From: Oreohelix idahoensis
Lineage: Eukaryota > Mollusca > Gastropoda > Stylommatophora > Oreohelicidae
Direction of reading: 5' to 3'
Assembly (NCBI GenBank): GCA_024509875.1
Contig: JAMPIV010014132.1
Coordinates: 233,501-297,500 of the forward strand
Length of the DNA stretch: 64,000 bases
How positions within the stretch are numbered: position 1 is the stretch's first letter; every line of letters begins with the position of its first letter. Below, in pieces: positions 11,575 through 22,759 of the stretch. Made by a program: the position numbers and the translations under genes. The notes under the pieces are model-generated. The model did not search any database and had not been told where the DNA came from. It was given only the letters and a program-made list of their open reading frames with translations.

Positions 11575-12060
11575 AGCTAAATATTTCTCAAAAGTGGATC
11601 TGAGTAAAGGATACTATCAGATTCCAGTAAAACCTGAGATCAGACAAAATTGTTGGATGTAAACATTTCGGAGGAACGTAATGAATCCCTGAGTTGCCTC
11701 TTTGATTGAGGATATTCCGAATGTTTCATACAGGCTAATAAGAAGATTATGGGATCCACTACGAAAACTCTGCTATCACCAGGTATATGTTATCTCCTCA
11801 TAACGTACATTTTGAGGAAAATCTAATGTTCTCTGGACATGTCATTGCGCAGACTCAGAGAAGAGAAATGGTGAATACGGGTTGTGAAGCAGCATTAAGA
11901 CAAGCAGTCACACTTGCGGCTGTTCAGTAACATAACCGAAAAATATTATTGGTTGTAGAGGTCTGAGGCAGATTTCATGAGTAGTGCTTACTCTGAATGG
12001 ACCCAACTACATAAAACCATGATAGCACAACAGCAGAGTAAAGTCAAGTTGACTTACATT
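11575..12060 (+). pseudogene. Degenerate RT remainder (element A1)
   Basis: The first 60 bases still encode the motif A region (KVDLSKGYYQIPV) in a shifted frame. From about 11,640 the sequence only faintly tracks the A3 RT gene (a stretch near 11,745-11,765 resembles RKLLDPL) and carries many stops. The RT palm motif C and the whole RNase H are lost: about 480 bp remain against roughly 1.2 kb in A3. Either an old deletion or poor consensus could explain the scrambled look. Confidence 0.6.
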
Positions 12061-12106
12061 TATCTATGTGTATATAGAATAAAGGACTGACATAAGATGT
12101 CTGTTT

Positions 12107-12118
12107 TAAGAGGGGAGA
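12107..12118 (+). other. Polypurine tract of element A1
   Basis: AAGAGGGGAGA directly before the TG of the 3' LTR; the plus-strand primer site of LTR elements. The same motif occurs inverted beside the A3 3' LTR at 46,510-46,520. Confidence 0.85.
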
Positions 12119-14525
12119 TGTCGTGAAATATTCTAATCCCCATATATAAATTAAAACGTAAATGTAAAGCCTAACAAATAACTTCAATAAAAGGAAAGAA
12201 GAATGGTAAAGAACAGTGCTGTCACAATGACTGTACTCGAAATCCCCTTGTTTTCTACTTCGTCTGCAAATTGTAACGTTTCACGTTGATAGTAAAAGCC
12301 TACTGCTGAAGCATACACGCTTTCCCCAACACAAAAAATGTGTACTCCATTTCTAAGAAAAACCTTGAGATACGCAAGTTGACCTAGATTGAAAATTCCA
12401 TTCATGTCTTTTTATACACTACGTTACCTAAAACGAAAGACAGATGGACTAAAGATAGAAAGAAGGGAGGGCTGAAAGCAGGGACACATGCAACACTAAA
12501 CTCGCGTCGCGCGATACACAATTGCTGCCATCACGCGTGTAAGGCCACATGCACTAGTTTTTTTCAAATCGACAGTGATAAAAAACACTACCCATACCAG
12601 AGTTAGGTTTTAAAATCCTGAAAAACGCTTATTAGGAAATATGACATTATACTGGTTTACGTTTGAAAACATTACAGTACCCAGACACCACATCGTTTTC
12701 GAAGTAAACAGGAGGTAGAAGAAAGTGCATATTTTGAACGCAGCCACTTAGCTCCTTTAAATTTGTATATTTGGGTTCCTTAGGACTTGCTGACAAAAAA
12801 ATATGTTAAACGTTACGCAAATAGTCTAGGAATTACCAAATTATAGCCAAAAGAAATAGTGAGGGATGTCAGACAACACCCAAATCAGAATCGCTCAGTG
12901 GCAGATTTTCACCCCACCATTGTACGGGAAATAGGCTGACATGTTACCTCCTATTTGATTGGCGGAAAATAATGTAAGGCTAAACACGATTAGTCGGACT
13001 ATAAATACTACTTCTTTGTTGTTAGGGGAAACGTGAGTAGGAGTACTTTTTTGAAAAGCTGTGTAAACATGGCATGATTGGTTAGACCTGCCAATATAGT
13101 CAATTAGAGGCGTCAGGTCAACACCACATTTGCAAATAAACTTACTACAGAATCAGTGCGTTGAGCACCAGTGCATATTTTGCTAAATAAAAGCCTGGGA
13201 CATCGGCAGATCGAAATTGTGCTATATTCATTGCCGGTCAACGTAATTCTGTGTTATTTCCATGAATTGTGGTAAGCTTGAAATATTTGACATCTTTTAA
13301 TGAAAATTGAATGTAAATTGATAATTTATGTCTGTATATATGTGTGGTTCAGTAGCGAACATGAGGTAAAGCCTATATAATGCTCAGCCTGAACAGAAGG
13401 TGTCGGAGGAAAGTAAAACTACATGGAATTGCCAAACAGTACACTGCCACCTATATTATTGACTAGAAAGAAATAATGCTGGAATTGCAGAGGCGTAGTA
13501 ACCATTAGGGAGGAATATACTGGTGAAAATTGTTTCAGATGAAGATAGCAGTTGGCCTACCGCTCTGAACTCAGTGTTTGTTATGTATTGTGCTCAGTGT
13601 AGAAATAGAGTATAAATTAGTTCTGAAGTAGGAGGTACAACCTTCTTGTTTCAGGGACTGTGGTCCTAAAGCTATTGAGCAGTACCTGGTCAGAGCTTTG
13701 CTGAATCCAGAGGCGGACAGCATACTCCTTGGTCCATATAGCAAACAGTGAGGTGTCTCCAGAACACAGGGGAGCAATCGAGCAGAGGAGTCTTTTCCTG
13801 CCGCCATCACGAAAGTTAAGCCTATGTGGCCAGCTGAGCTCAACATTATGTAACCCCATCTTAAACTAACATTGTATAAAAATAAGAGGGGAAATTAATT
13901 GTTTTAATGAACGGAACTGAGAACATCTCCAATACTAGTTCCAACAGAAATAAACACTTGAAGTCATGATGACAAATACCAACATAGCTTGAAAAAACAA
14001 CACCAGTATTACCTCATATTACCACTACACAACTGACACACATAGGATAAGATTAATAAAATATGTCACTACAAGATTCATATTGATAAATTCTGTACAT
14101 ATAACTTGTAATTAAAAGTGATTGTGATTCCTGGTTCACTTTGTATTTGAATCAGGACACATATATATTAATGAAAAGTGCTTAATACATATTGATATTT
14201 GAAAATTTACCAGTGACTCATTTAAGATAGTCTTATAGAATGGTACAGGTGTGTGAGTGTCACAGTGTTGTCAAGTGTGGTGGAATAAATTGACTTGTTT
14301 ATCTGTCTGTTGTTGTTGTGACTTACACTTCATCATATACATACCCTAGACATTCAACGTAGTCATCACTATATTCAAGAATAATTCTGACTGAGGTATA
14401 AATATGTGGTAGCAAGTAAGGTCATCTATAATACACTACCCTTATTAGATATAGATACCTTCACAGCTGATCTCAGTCAGTACACAAAGTCCCCTATAAA
14501 TATTTATATATCCCACTTTACCACA
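12119..14525 (+). repeat. 3' LTR of element A1
   Basis: Near-identical to the 5' LTR. It ends ...CCACA at 14,525, followed by the target duplication TCGTC. Differences from the 5' copy are mostly single-base changes and 1-4-base indels in its first 250 bp. Confidence 0.95.
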
Positions 14526-14716
14526 TCGTCCAGATAGGCTGGATTAGATAAATTATTCTATCCAGAGTCTGTCCTTTCTCTTACACGATCACCTCGTGAT
14601 AAATCTATTTCTTACCCTTACTTTCACATTGTCAACACTATCACCTCTGTTCAGACAGTGCTATAAACAGCTATTACCTATCTGATTAATTTACGACAAT
14701 TACCTATTTTATTCTT

Positions 14717-14830
14717 GGGTTTTTTTCATGTTTTATTTTGTTCTTTTATTACATGTTTTGTTGTGATTGTTTTATTACGTGTTTTATTCTCAGTTCTTTG
14801 ATTACATGTTATATTCTGGGTTCTTGTACC
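14717..14830. repeat. Diverged copies of the 27-bp minisatellite unit
   Basis: TTTTATTACATGTTTTGTTG and related units, about four copies, matching the array at 3,217-4,013. They suggest that the array once extended here and was split by what lies between. Confidence 0.75.
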
Positions 14831-15803
14831 ACTAGCAGTCTTCACGTCAGGTAAGAACATGGTGCCTGTATTTACAGACACAGAATAACTAGCTACCTCA
14901 TTATTATTTATCAGCTGTAGTGTTCTCTCATGCCAGAGGTTTTTTTTTTTCATAATCTATTCAGTATTTTCTTTTTATTATCATCTTCTCTCCGCTTTCA
15001 GACAATGTTTCCTTTCGTCATGTGTACCAACTTCCCTCATTACAAAACATCCTCACTAAAGTTGACTGTTTTGAGTATGTTTAACAAGTTTCACTTAAGT
15101 GTTTATCTTCTCTGTGGCCCCCGGGAACGACAAGGTAGTTCTGATCTTTTCCGGCGTTTAATTTTGTTTGCCAAAGTCCTATTTTTCAGTTATTTTTAAA
15201 AATTTTTAAATAATTTTTCTTATAATACATTTATTTTTAGTGTGTCTCATTTTAAGATGTCACCTCAACAATTTTATTCCTGGTACATTTAACATTATTT
15301 CTCTATGAGTATATTTATTTGTTACTGCCCTTTGACAGGTTACTAGTCGTCTGTATACCAGTCTTTATTACATGTAAGAATGAGGTGCTTGTATAATACA
15401 GACACAAAATAACCTGTCTTCTGCGCGACCTAATAATAAAAGTTAAGTTTGTAGTTTTGACAATTCCATTTCTTCGAGTACCTCTTCATACGAACGCGCT
15501 GTCACATCATCCTCGTTCACGTTTACCACTGCTCATTGGATTCGCCCATCCAATCATAAAGAGCCGTTTTTCAGCGACCAGGTAGTAGTGATGAGTTTTA
15601 TAGAAATGACCTTCACTTTTGGCTTTGACACCTCACTGTCAACGTTCTTCTTTTTAATTTCATCTTCAGGTGCAGTATCGAACTGGCGTAAGCGATCATG
15701 TCTTCTCACAACTTCTGGTCACTTTCGCCGCTTATCATTCCTACTGTTGTTGTGTTTTTTTTTTTCATTGCTATATGTTAAACTTACAAGGCAGTTCTTG
15801 ATC
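14831..15803. other. No gene seen; diverged direct repeat
   Basis: Contains two related stretches, about 14,848-14,888 and 15,374-15,415 (GTAAGAA..GAGGTGC.TGTAT... then CAGACAC(A)AAATAAC), 526 bp apart. They may be ends of an old unidentified element. The part at 15,690-15,780 resembles 23,190-23,290 and 63,388-63,425. Confidence 0.4.
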
Positions 15804-15995
15804 TGAAATCCTCAGGGTAAGCAAAGTAGAGGTACACCGAAGAATACATGGAGAAGAGAACTGGAGATAGACAAGAAAATTATGAGGAAGGCATGGAGGG
15901 ACCTTCATTTGATGGCACGTGACAGAAAAACTTGGCATGTGTTTCTTGAGGCATGTGGTCAGTGGGGAGATAAAGGGTATAGAATGATTGATTGA
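15804..15995 (+). pseudogene. LINE RT C-terminal tail fragment
   Basis: About 60 codons reading NPQGKQSRGTPKNTWRREL then MARDRKTWHVFLEACGQ, the typical C-terminus of LINE reverse transcriptases (a basic G-R-P stretch, TWRRE, and a DRxxWxxFxEA ending). It starts after a TGA where Trp would be expected, so it is 5'-truncated and dead. The same family occurs on the minus strand at 23,440-23,900 and more faintly at 62,330-62,445. Confidence 0.75.
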
Positions 15996-16589
15996 CATAT
16001 TAACTCTTAAAGGACGAGAGACCAGTATTCGAGGCCGATTTTCTCAGATGGTCGTTACGGGAGTCAGTTTTTATGGTCGGTATTTTAGTTTTATGTTCGT
16101 GTTGTTCCAACCTTATATCTGGTTAATTCAGTTTCCTTTACAACTATATGTAGCATTACCATACTTAGAAAGAACTGATCTTTAAACTTTATCACTATAT
16201 GAAAAATCAAAGCGACGGAAAACTCTTTGTGTCAAACAAAGGAAACACCACTCCGTCCTTTAAAAGTTAAACTACTCCGTATCTTTTCTCCCATATCCAA
16301 TGTTTGCTTGTTTTATCATGTTTTCCCCTTACTTGCCTCAATATTTCCTGTTGTTTCAAGGAAATCTAACTCTTATCGGGCCTAAAATTATAATATGTTT
16401 ATTAAGCTTACTTTGATGAGGAGATCGCCTTTTAGGACATGCTTGAGGCAAGTAGTTCTTTTTTTTTCTCTGTCTCCCTAGAGATCTCCTTCACAGAGAT
16501 CTACACTAGGTTATCTACTTTGTTCTCAGTTATTCTTCTTCTTCGTTCACTTTCAGACATCGACTTGAATGTATGTAAAGAAAGCAGTG
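15996..16589. other. No gene seen
   Basis: AT-rich, with pyrimidine-rich patches and no repeat or coding signal that I recognise. Confidence 0.4.
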
Positions 16590-16770
16590 GTCAGCTTGAG
16601 GCTGGTGGTATCTCGTAGAATGGTACTGATGATGGTCATATGTGCTTTCTCTGTTCATCATATGTTGGACAACTTTGAAGTAGATGTTCAGCAGTCATTT
16701 TATCAGTGCCACAGTTACACTCATCAGTAGTTCTTGTCTTTGGCTTGTTGAATAGATGATTCTCAGTTAT
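16590..16770 (-). pseudogene. LINE C-terminal zinc-knuckle fragment
   Basis: Minus strand reads FITENHLFNKPKTRTTDECN then C-G-T-DKMTAEHLLQSCPTYDEQR, the C-x-C...EHLL..CP.Y pattern that follows RNase H in I/Jockey-type LINEs. The LINE at 28,351 has the same domain with a different sequence (CTCGQAPQTAEHVLQDCPEY), so this is another family. Only the 3' end is present. Confidence 0.75.
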
Positions 16771-17284
16771 AAATCTATGGACGTGTTTCAGATATGTCTC
16801 ATTTACTATGATACCGCTGTCTGGCACAATAAAAGGGAGGGGGGGAGGGGCGGAGGAATCCTCACTATGTAAAACAGATTGCGCAGAAAACATCACCGCA
16901 GTAGGACACAAATGTTTTGCTGCAGGCTTCAAGAAATTATTTTACAGAATGAAGCTACTAGCCTCCATGTACAACCTTATATTAGTCGTCTCTAACGCAG
17001 TGTTGTACTTAGGGGGGCGGTTTGCCACGGGTGACAGCCAGTATCTGGGTGCCATCGGACACTATTATGACAGTACATACTGTTAAAAAATACTTGCAAG
17101 TCTGTTTCTTTATGGAAAGGTAGGGAGGGTGGCAAAGATAGGATCCGCCCCTGGTGCTAAATGCTTTAGGGACGCCTCTGCTCTTACGACATGCTAGAGT
17201 TAACTGTGATTCTGTTATGTCATCGTTTTCTCGGAGACTCACGGAAAGCGCATGTGGTTTCTGACATTCTCAGTGTCTACATTC
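16771..17284. other. No gene seen
   Basis: Includes a G-rich run near 16,836-16,852 and a patch (17,120-17,165) with a 'GGCAAAGATAGGATCCGCCC' style repeat edge. No coding or structural-RNA signal is recognised. Confidence 0.35.
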
Positions 17285-17570
17285 TAACAAGAGCTTCGTG
17301 CGGTAGACTTTTTAGAGCGTTTGCTTGTGAAGGCAAAGTTACTGGGTTAGAAGCCAGGTAGTGTCACGTTATAGTCTACCCAGCTGTAGAAATGGGTACC
17401 TGACTCTGCTGTTGAGCTACAGAAGGCAAAGGCAACGATGAAGGGAACCGGCCACGCTACCTCATACAGCTGAGACTTAGTAAAGGTAAAGGCTCTAACT
17501 CTTTACTCCACAACGGCAGTATCTGATGTGAGACTATCGTTACATTTACCTTTCATTCTGATAGGCTAGA
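17285..17570 (+). mobile_element. tRNA-derived SINE, family S1, copy 1
   Basis: A head with degenerate pol III boxes (CGGTAGACTTTTTAGAGCG; GGGTTAGAAGCC) is followed by the body CTACCCAGCTGTAGAAATGG and GTACCTGACTCTGCTGTTGA, then a tail around ACGGCAGTATCTGATGTGAG. The same head-body-tail order recurs at 18,962, 22,760 (minus), 23,965 (minus) and 61,285, with a partial copy at 20,665. Confidence 0.75.
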
Positions 17571-17675
17571 TAGGATATCCATTTCTTTTCTCTCGATTTT
17601 TGTTTTGTTTTTGTTGTTGCCGTTATGATAGAATGAATATACCAGACTTGCTACTTCTTATATTATAATTAATGG

Positions 17676-18678
17676 TCACCACACACCAACTCCCGAGAAC
17701 AGTGTCGTAGTAAGATCACCACATACCAACTCTCGAGAAAAGTGTCGTAGTAAGATCACCACATACCAACTTTCGAGAACAGTGGTGTAGTAAGATCACC
17801 ACACACCAACTCCCGAGAAAAGTGGTTTAGTAAGATCACCACACGCCAACTCATGAGAACAGTGTCGTAGTAATATCACCACACACCAACTCCCGAGAAC
17901 AGTGGTGTAGTAAGATCACCACACACCATCCCTCGAGAACAGTTTCGTAGTAAGATCACCTCACACTAACTCCCGAGAACAGTGGTGTAGTAAGATCACC
18001 ACACACCAACTCCCGAGAACAGTGGTATAGTAAGATCACCACACACTGACTCCCGAGAACAGTGGTGTAGTACGATCACCACACACTAACTCCCGAGAAC
18101 AGTGTCGTAGCAAGATCACCACACACCAACTCCCGAGAACAGTGGTGTAGTAAGATCACCACACATCATCTCCCGAGAACAGTATCGTTGTAACATCACC
18201 ACACACCAACTCCCTAGAACAGTGGTGTAGTAAGATCACCACACACAAACTCCCGAGAACATTGCCGTAGTAAGATCACCACACACCAACTCCCGAGAAC
18301 AGTGTCGAAGTAAGATCAGCACACACCAACTTCCGAGAACAGTGGTGTAGTAACATCATCACACACCAACTCCCGAGAACAGCGGTGTAGTAAGATCACC
18401 ATAAACCAACTCCCGAGAACAGTGTCGTGGTACGATCACCACACACCAAATCCCGAGAACAGTGTCGTAGTAAGATCACCACACACCATCTCTATAGAAC
18501 AGTGTCGTAGTAAGATCACCATTCACCAACTCCCGAGAACAGTGGTGTAGTAAGATCACCACGCACTAACTCCCGAGAACAGTGGTGTAGTAAGATCACC
18601 ACGCACTAACTCCCGAGAACAGTGGTATAGTAAGATCACCACACACCAACTCCCGAGAACAGTGGTGTACTAAGATCG
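17676..18678. repeat. 40-bp minisatellite, 25 copies
   Basis: Exact 40-bp period built from TAGTAAGATCACCACACACC and AACTCCCGAGAACAGTGGTG. Units fall into two types at one position, ...AGTGGTGTAG... and ...AGTGTCGTAG.... In the GGTG type, GTGGTG and CACCAC flank nine bases, so the unit can form a small hairpin. Spacers are not unique, so it is not a CRISPR-like array. Confidence 0.97.
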
Positions 18679-18961
18679 GACGAGGAGAGGTGGAGAGACA
18701 AACAAAGACCGTCAAGGAATCTGGTCTCAGAACACTCCTCAACGTTTTATGTTGGTTTTCGTCCTAAGGTCACGGCTGTGTCCGCTAGAGGCTTCCACCG
18801 CTGTTTTCACCCTCAGAGCCAAGCTTTGTGTCAAATTTCTCTAAATCAATCCAGCAGGGAAAGAAAGATAGGCAGAGGCGGACCTAGCTTCCAGTAATAG
18901 GGGGGATGGGGGGGGGGGGGTTCTTTAATGTTTAGGTTACATTAAAGACAAGAGGATCATA

Positions 18962-19225
18962 CGAGCGAGTGCCGATTGGCTATACGGTTAGAGCGCTTGT
19001 CTCTCCCGGCACAATTACCAGGTTCGGGAATTGAAACCTGGCAGCGTCACGCTGCAGTCTACCCAGCAGTAAATGGATATCGTACTCTGCTCTTGATTTA
19101 GGGAGCGTAAAGGCAATCAGGGAGGGACTAGTCATCCTGCCTCATAAAAAGCTAGACCTATTATTGTGCTTTCTAGCGCTTCACTCCTCTACGGCCGTAT
19201 CTGATACAGGACTACATTTATCTTT
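18962..19225 (+). mobile_element. tRNA-derived SINE, family S1, copy 2
   Basis: Best-preserved plus-strand copy. It has an A-box region TGGCTATACGGTTAGAGCG, a B-box region GGGAATTGAAACC, the body GTCTACCCAGCAGTAAATGG, and a tail CTACGGCCGTATCTGATACA. A G-rich patch (18,901-18,920) lies just upstream. Confidence 0.8.
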
Positions 19226-19234
19226 GATCATAAG

Positions 19235-19290
19235 ACCACAGTTACAAGACCACAGTTACAAGACCACAGTTACAAGACCACAGTTACAAG
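19235..19290. repeat. 14-bp tandem repeat
   Basis: Four perfect tandem copies of ACCACAGTTACAAG, directly after the S1 SINE tail. Confidence 0.95.
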
Positions 19291-20384
19291 GAAGGATTCA
19301 GTATATCAAGAAATTATCAACTACAGTCTCCAGAAAACGAACTGTTTTCAAAATGTGAATGGTAGAAGAAGGGGGAAAAAAAAAGAACCACTCTCGCGGG
19401 CACGCCCTTGGTAGAACAGAAGACAAGCTCATTATACCAGGGAGCTATCAGCGATCTTTCAAAAGGTCAGACTCTCTTCAATACCCACTTCCAAGTGGGA
19501 GGGGAAGAATTTGCTGCGGAGCTGGATGGGGCAGCCTTTTTTGGTCTTAAGATTTTTTTTATATTTTCTTGAATCGGGGCTGGGGTAGGATTAGTTAGCG
19601 GAATGTGCTCCGTTGCTAGGGGCAATATTTGTGAGCTTTGTTTAATTTCTTTCAAACGCGGTCACGGGCGGCGTAAAATAAAAGGTCCAGGAAGGAAATG
19701 GATGGTTATATTATCTCCCGGTCTTTCTGTTTCAGACGATGGTTCCACAACTTGTTGAGAAACTTCTGTCTCGCTTTCTCTCAGTAAACGAGATTTGACA
19801 TACGAGAACAAAAGACATTTTTTCATTTCTTTTCCACGTTCAGTACACTCGGGATGAAAAATTAGCGAGTAATACTAGCAGATATACCCGGCGTTGCCCG
19901 AGTAAAAAAAAATTACTGAACTGTTAATAAATCACCTGGTTGCAGTACTTCTGGGCCACCATTATTACCTGAGCAAGCAGGTCCAACCCTCCGCGGTTAA
20001 TTCTCGGATTAACCCAATGACAATTATATATCTCATCTCCAGTATATCTTCGCCAATCATGTTCTCCATTCTACCTCTCACGTCCACATCTAATTCAATA
20101 ATTTCCTCCACCATACCTCTCACCTCCAGAACATCTACTCCAATCATGTCTTCCACCATATTAAAGATGTATATCAAATTTCATCACTGTAACCAATTTC
20201 TATTTCAGGGTATATTAACTGAGCCTGATGTTTAAAATCTTCTGTAAGATCATCTCTGTATTTCATCCTTAGTGCAACTGGGTCACCAACTCCACAGGTT
20301 CTAAGTAGAATGTCATCTGATGTTTCTTGCTGTGTGAGATAATGAGGACTCTTGAAATAGGTAAAAGGTCAAGGATCCCGTTAC
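19291..20384. other. No gene seen; candidate element edge and short periodic stretch
   Basis: ACCCGGCGTTGCCCG (19,886-19,900) is a small inverted repeat that looks like the end of a dispersed element. At 20,040-20,170 a roughly 45-bp period appears (CCAATCATGTTCTCCAT / CCAATCATGTCTTCCACC), which read on the minus strand gives a 14-15-residue acidic repeat such as MVEEIIELDVDVRG. Neither could be tied to a known family. Confidence 0.35.
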
Positions 20385-20636
20385 ACGCCCATTGAGGCAT
20401 ATTGGGAATATGGTGTTAGGCCAATATTTTCTTGACCATCGGCACACTAGGGGTGACGTGGTCAACATCACGCCGGCCGCCTTAACCTTCCCAGAATTGC
20501 TCTGGTACCCAGTTGGGGCTGGGTCGACCCAGGAGCCGTTTGCGGCCTAAAAAAATCCCACCTCATCTGGGGATCGAACCATAGACCACTGAGCTAGGAA
20601 GCCAGTGCACTAACCACTATGCTACCGCGGCTCCGA
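20385..20636 (-). mobile_element. tRNA-derived SINE, family S2
   Basis: On the minus strand it begins GGAGCCGCGGTAGCATAGTG, with a canonical A box (TAGCATAGTGG, about 20,614-20,624) and B box (GGTTCGATCC, 20,571-20,580), then a GC-rich body (GGCTCCTGGGTCGACCCAGC). The pol III boxes are spaced as in a tRNA. It is unrelated to family S1. I do not call it a tRNA gene because the acceptor and anticodon stems do not fold. Confidence 0.85.
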
Positions 20637-20664
20637 AAAAACTGCTACCCTTGATCTTACTGAA

Positions 20665-20800
20665 TCCTTTTTTTTTTTTTTATAATTCAAAGGCAGCAAG
20701 AGGGCAACTGGTCACACCACCTTACAAAGCTGAGAACTATTATAGTGACATTTCTAACACTTCACTCCATTACAGAGGTATCTGGTATGGGACTAAAACA
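20665..20800 (+). mobile_element. 5'-truncated SINE, family S1
   Basis: Only the S1 tail is present: CTTCACTCCATTACAGAGGT then ATCTGGTATGGGACTA, preceded by a weak match to the body. The head with the pol III boxes is absent. Confidence 0.55.
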
Positions 20801-22004
20801 TATACTTAGTTTTATTTTTTGTGTTAACCCATATAACGCCAAAACCGGTGAAATGCCAATTGGTTACATATTTTGCATTATTTTATTTTATTGAACCATG
20901 ACATACATCGTAGGTATATGTGTAATTTCCAGTCGGTTCACCGAAATTGGCAAGTTTCGAGTGTAGTCGAATCACTAATACCTAACTCGCGAGTCGAGTC
21001 GCTGTGGTGTCGTCCGACTCTAATCCGAGTCGATTGACTCGAATCGATAACAGTGATAATCTCTGTCGCTCCTTCTAAACAGTGTAGTTTCTTTATGTCA
21101 CAACTTACGTGTGACCTCGTCGATTAATAGCATAAATGATAAGGTTTTCAAAACTAGTAGATTTACGTTTAATATGAACGTAACTTTTCCTGACTCGTCA
21201 CGCCCAGAATTCTCTCTCTTAGGTGAAATGGAACGCCTGGCATAGTCGTCCACATTGCTTCCGCCTGCTGGAAATCTGTAAGTGGTAGCGGCTGTGTTAT
21301 TTGTTCTGATTGGGCCTAGAGTGGCCTGAAGGAAGATGACGACACAGCTGGGGGTAAAATTTTATAGCAAAGCATTCTGGGAGTAAAATATGCCTGTCGA
21401 AAAGTCTCTTGATCCTGCCCAACAAGTTGTGGGTAGATATGGCTACAGGTATTTCTAGAGTTGAATAGCAAACAGATAAAGAGAGCTTGGGGAAGACGTG
21501 GGGCTGTGTATAAAGACAAGAACAATGGAAACTCGTCGGGGGAGTGAGGGGCGAGGGAATAGTTAAGATAGGTCGCGGGTAAAAAGGCAAGCCTTGCCAC
21601 CTCAAATGTCGTGCCGATAGACAATACGTGTATTATGAAAGGAGAAAAACAACTGTATTGCTTTCTCCGCTTCAAGAGCTTGCTAAACAAAGAAGTCGAG
21701 GGAGAAGGGGTTAAAAAATGTCCCGTCTTTGAATTTTGTTATAATACCCGCGTTAAAAGGAAAAAATATGGAGATCGTCATCTTTTCAGACAATCATCAA
21801 CCTGAATTAATTAAATATATTTTACAACTCGGTTAAATAAAGACTCTCCCGTTTCTGTCGGTCTCTTCACACAATTCACCAAGTTTTGCAACTTCTAAAC
21901 GAGAAGGAATTATAGCCGATGATATTATCCCAGGCGGATTGATCTGGGTAAAACTAAAGACAAAGGGACTATTTTTAAAAAGGAGTTTTTGTCCTCGTCG
22001 ATCA
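20801..22004. other. No gene seen; GAGTCGA-rich patch
   Basis: 20,955-21,050 repeats GAGTCGA/TCGACTC motifs on both strands (for example CGCGAGTCGAGTCGC). The rest shows no coding signal; open frames here lack any family motif. Confidence 0.4.
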
Positions 22005-22012
22005 CATTAGAC

Positions 22013-22690
22013 CAGTGGTTTCCAAACTTTTTTCTCTGGGCCACACTTTCGGAATGAAAATTTTCTCGAGCCACACAAAATTTATCTTTATTGATAACAA
22101 ATACCTTCAAATACAAAAAAATCAACTTCTAGCAGTGCTTTCTTCGTAACACAGAACACAACTACTTTATAAAGTGATCACGCGACATCCAGAAAGTATA
22201 AAACATTACAGCTACATAAAAACATGATTCATTCACAAAATATACAAATTCAGTGAGAGATGTGAGCTTGTTTTTGTAGGGTAATCTCATTTATATTAGG
22301 TCTTATTTAAGACAGACAAACTCTCATCTCCTCATCAATACAAAGAATCCTATCTCTTTTCTGGTCTTTGATATTTGTCAGAGCTGAAAATCTACGTTTA
22401 CAACAATATGTCGTGGGGAACTGTATCTATTTACCATAAAATAAATTATGTTACTGAATTAGATCTTAATAAGATCTGGAAAATTACGTGAGTTTCTAAT
22501 CATATATGGGCCATATTATTTCATAGGTAACAAAATAAATTTAAAAAAATGACCTGCATAATTATATATGACATATGAACGGTTTTTGAAAATCTCTCTA
22601 AATCCTCTATTGACTTTGAATTATGCTGCCACACCTGCAATCCTTTCCTGCCACACAAGTGTGGCGCGCCACACCGTTTGGGAACCACTG
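22013..22690. mobile_element. hAT-type MITE (non-autonomous DNA transposon)
   Basis: 678 bp with terminal inverted repeats CAGTGGTTTCCAAAC and GTTTGGGAACCACTG, the classic hAT end. It is flanked by 8-bp direct repeats CATTAGAC (22,005-22,012) and ACTTAGAC (22,691-22,698), matching at six of eight positions. Subterminal GGGCCACACTTT and AAGTGTGGCGCGCCACAC add further inverted structure. There is no transposase frame. Confidence 0.9.
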
Positions 22691-22759
22691 ACTTAGACAC
22701 AAGGTCCATCGATAATATTAGGGTGTATATTAAAATATAAAAGACCTTGTACGGTCAAG

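Larger units (their letters stand above)
6066..14525 (+). mobile_element. LTR retrotransposon A1 (Ty3/gypsy-type, integrase-before-RT order), complete ends, defective pol
   Basis: The element has two LTRs of 2,408 and 2,407 bp starting TGTCGTGAAA and ending TTTACCACA, and a perfect 5-bp target duplication TCGTC at 6,061-6,065 and 14,526-14,530. It has an 18-nt primer site after the 5' LTR and a polypurine tract before the 3' LTR. Internal order: gag with a CCHC knuckle, a partial integrase zinc region, an unassigned segment, the integrase GPY domain, then the reverse transcriptase N-terminus. The protease, the integrase DDE core, most of RT and RNase H are missing or unreadable. Integrase before RT is the order described for Gmr1-type Ty3/gypsy elements. 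By eye the LTRs differ by only about 1 percent, so the insertion is fairly young although its pol cannot have supplied the enzymes. Confidence 0.93.

Noticed and set aside
17676..18678. Array resembling a CRISPR locus
   Set aside because: The whole 40-bp unit is repeated, there are no unique spacers and no cas genes, and the host is a eukaryote.
20560..20636. tRNA gene on the minus strand
   Set aside because: A and B boxes are good, but the cloverleaf does not close and a SINE body follows.
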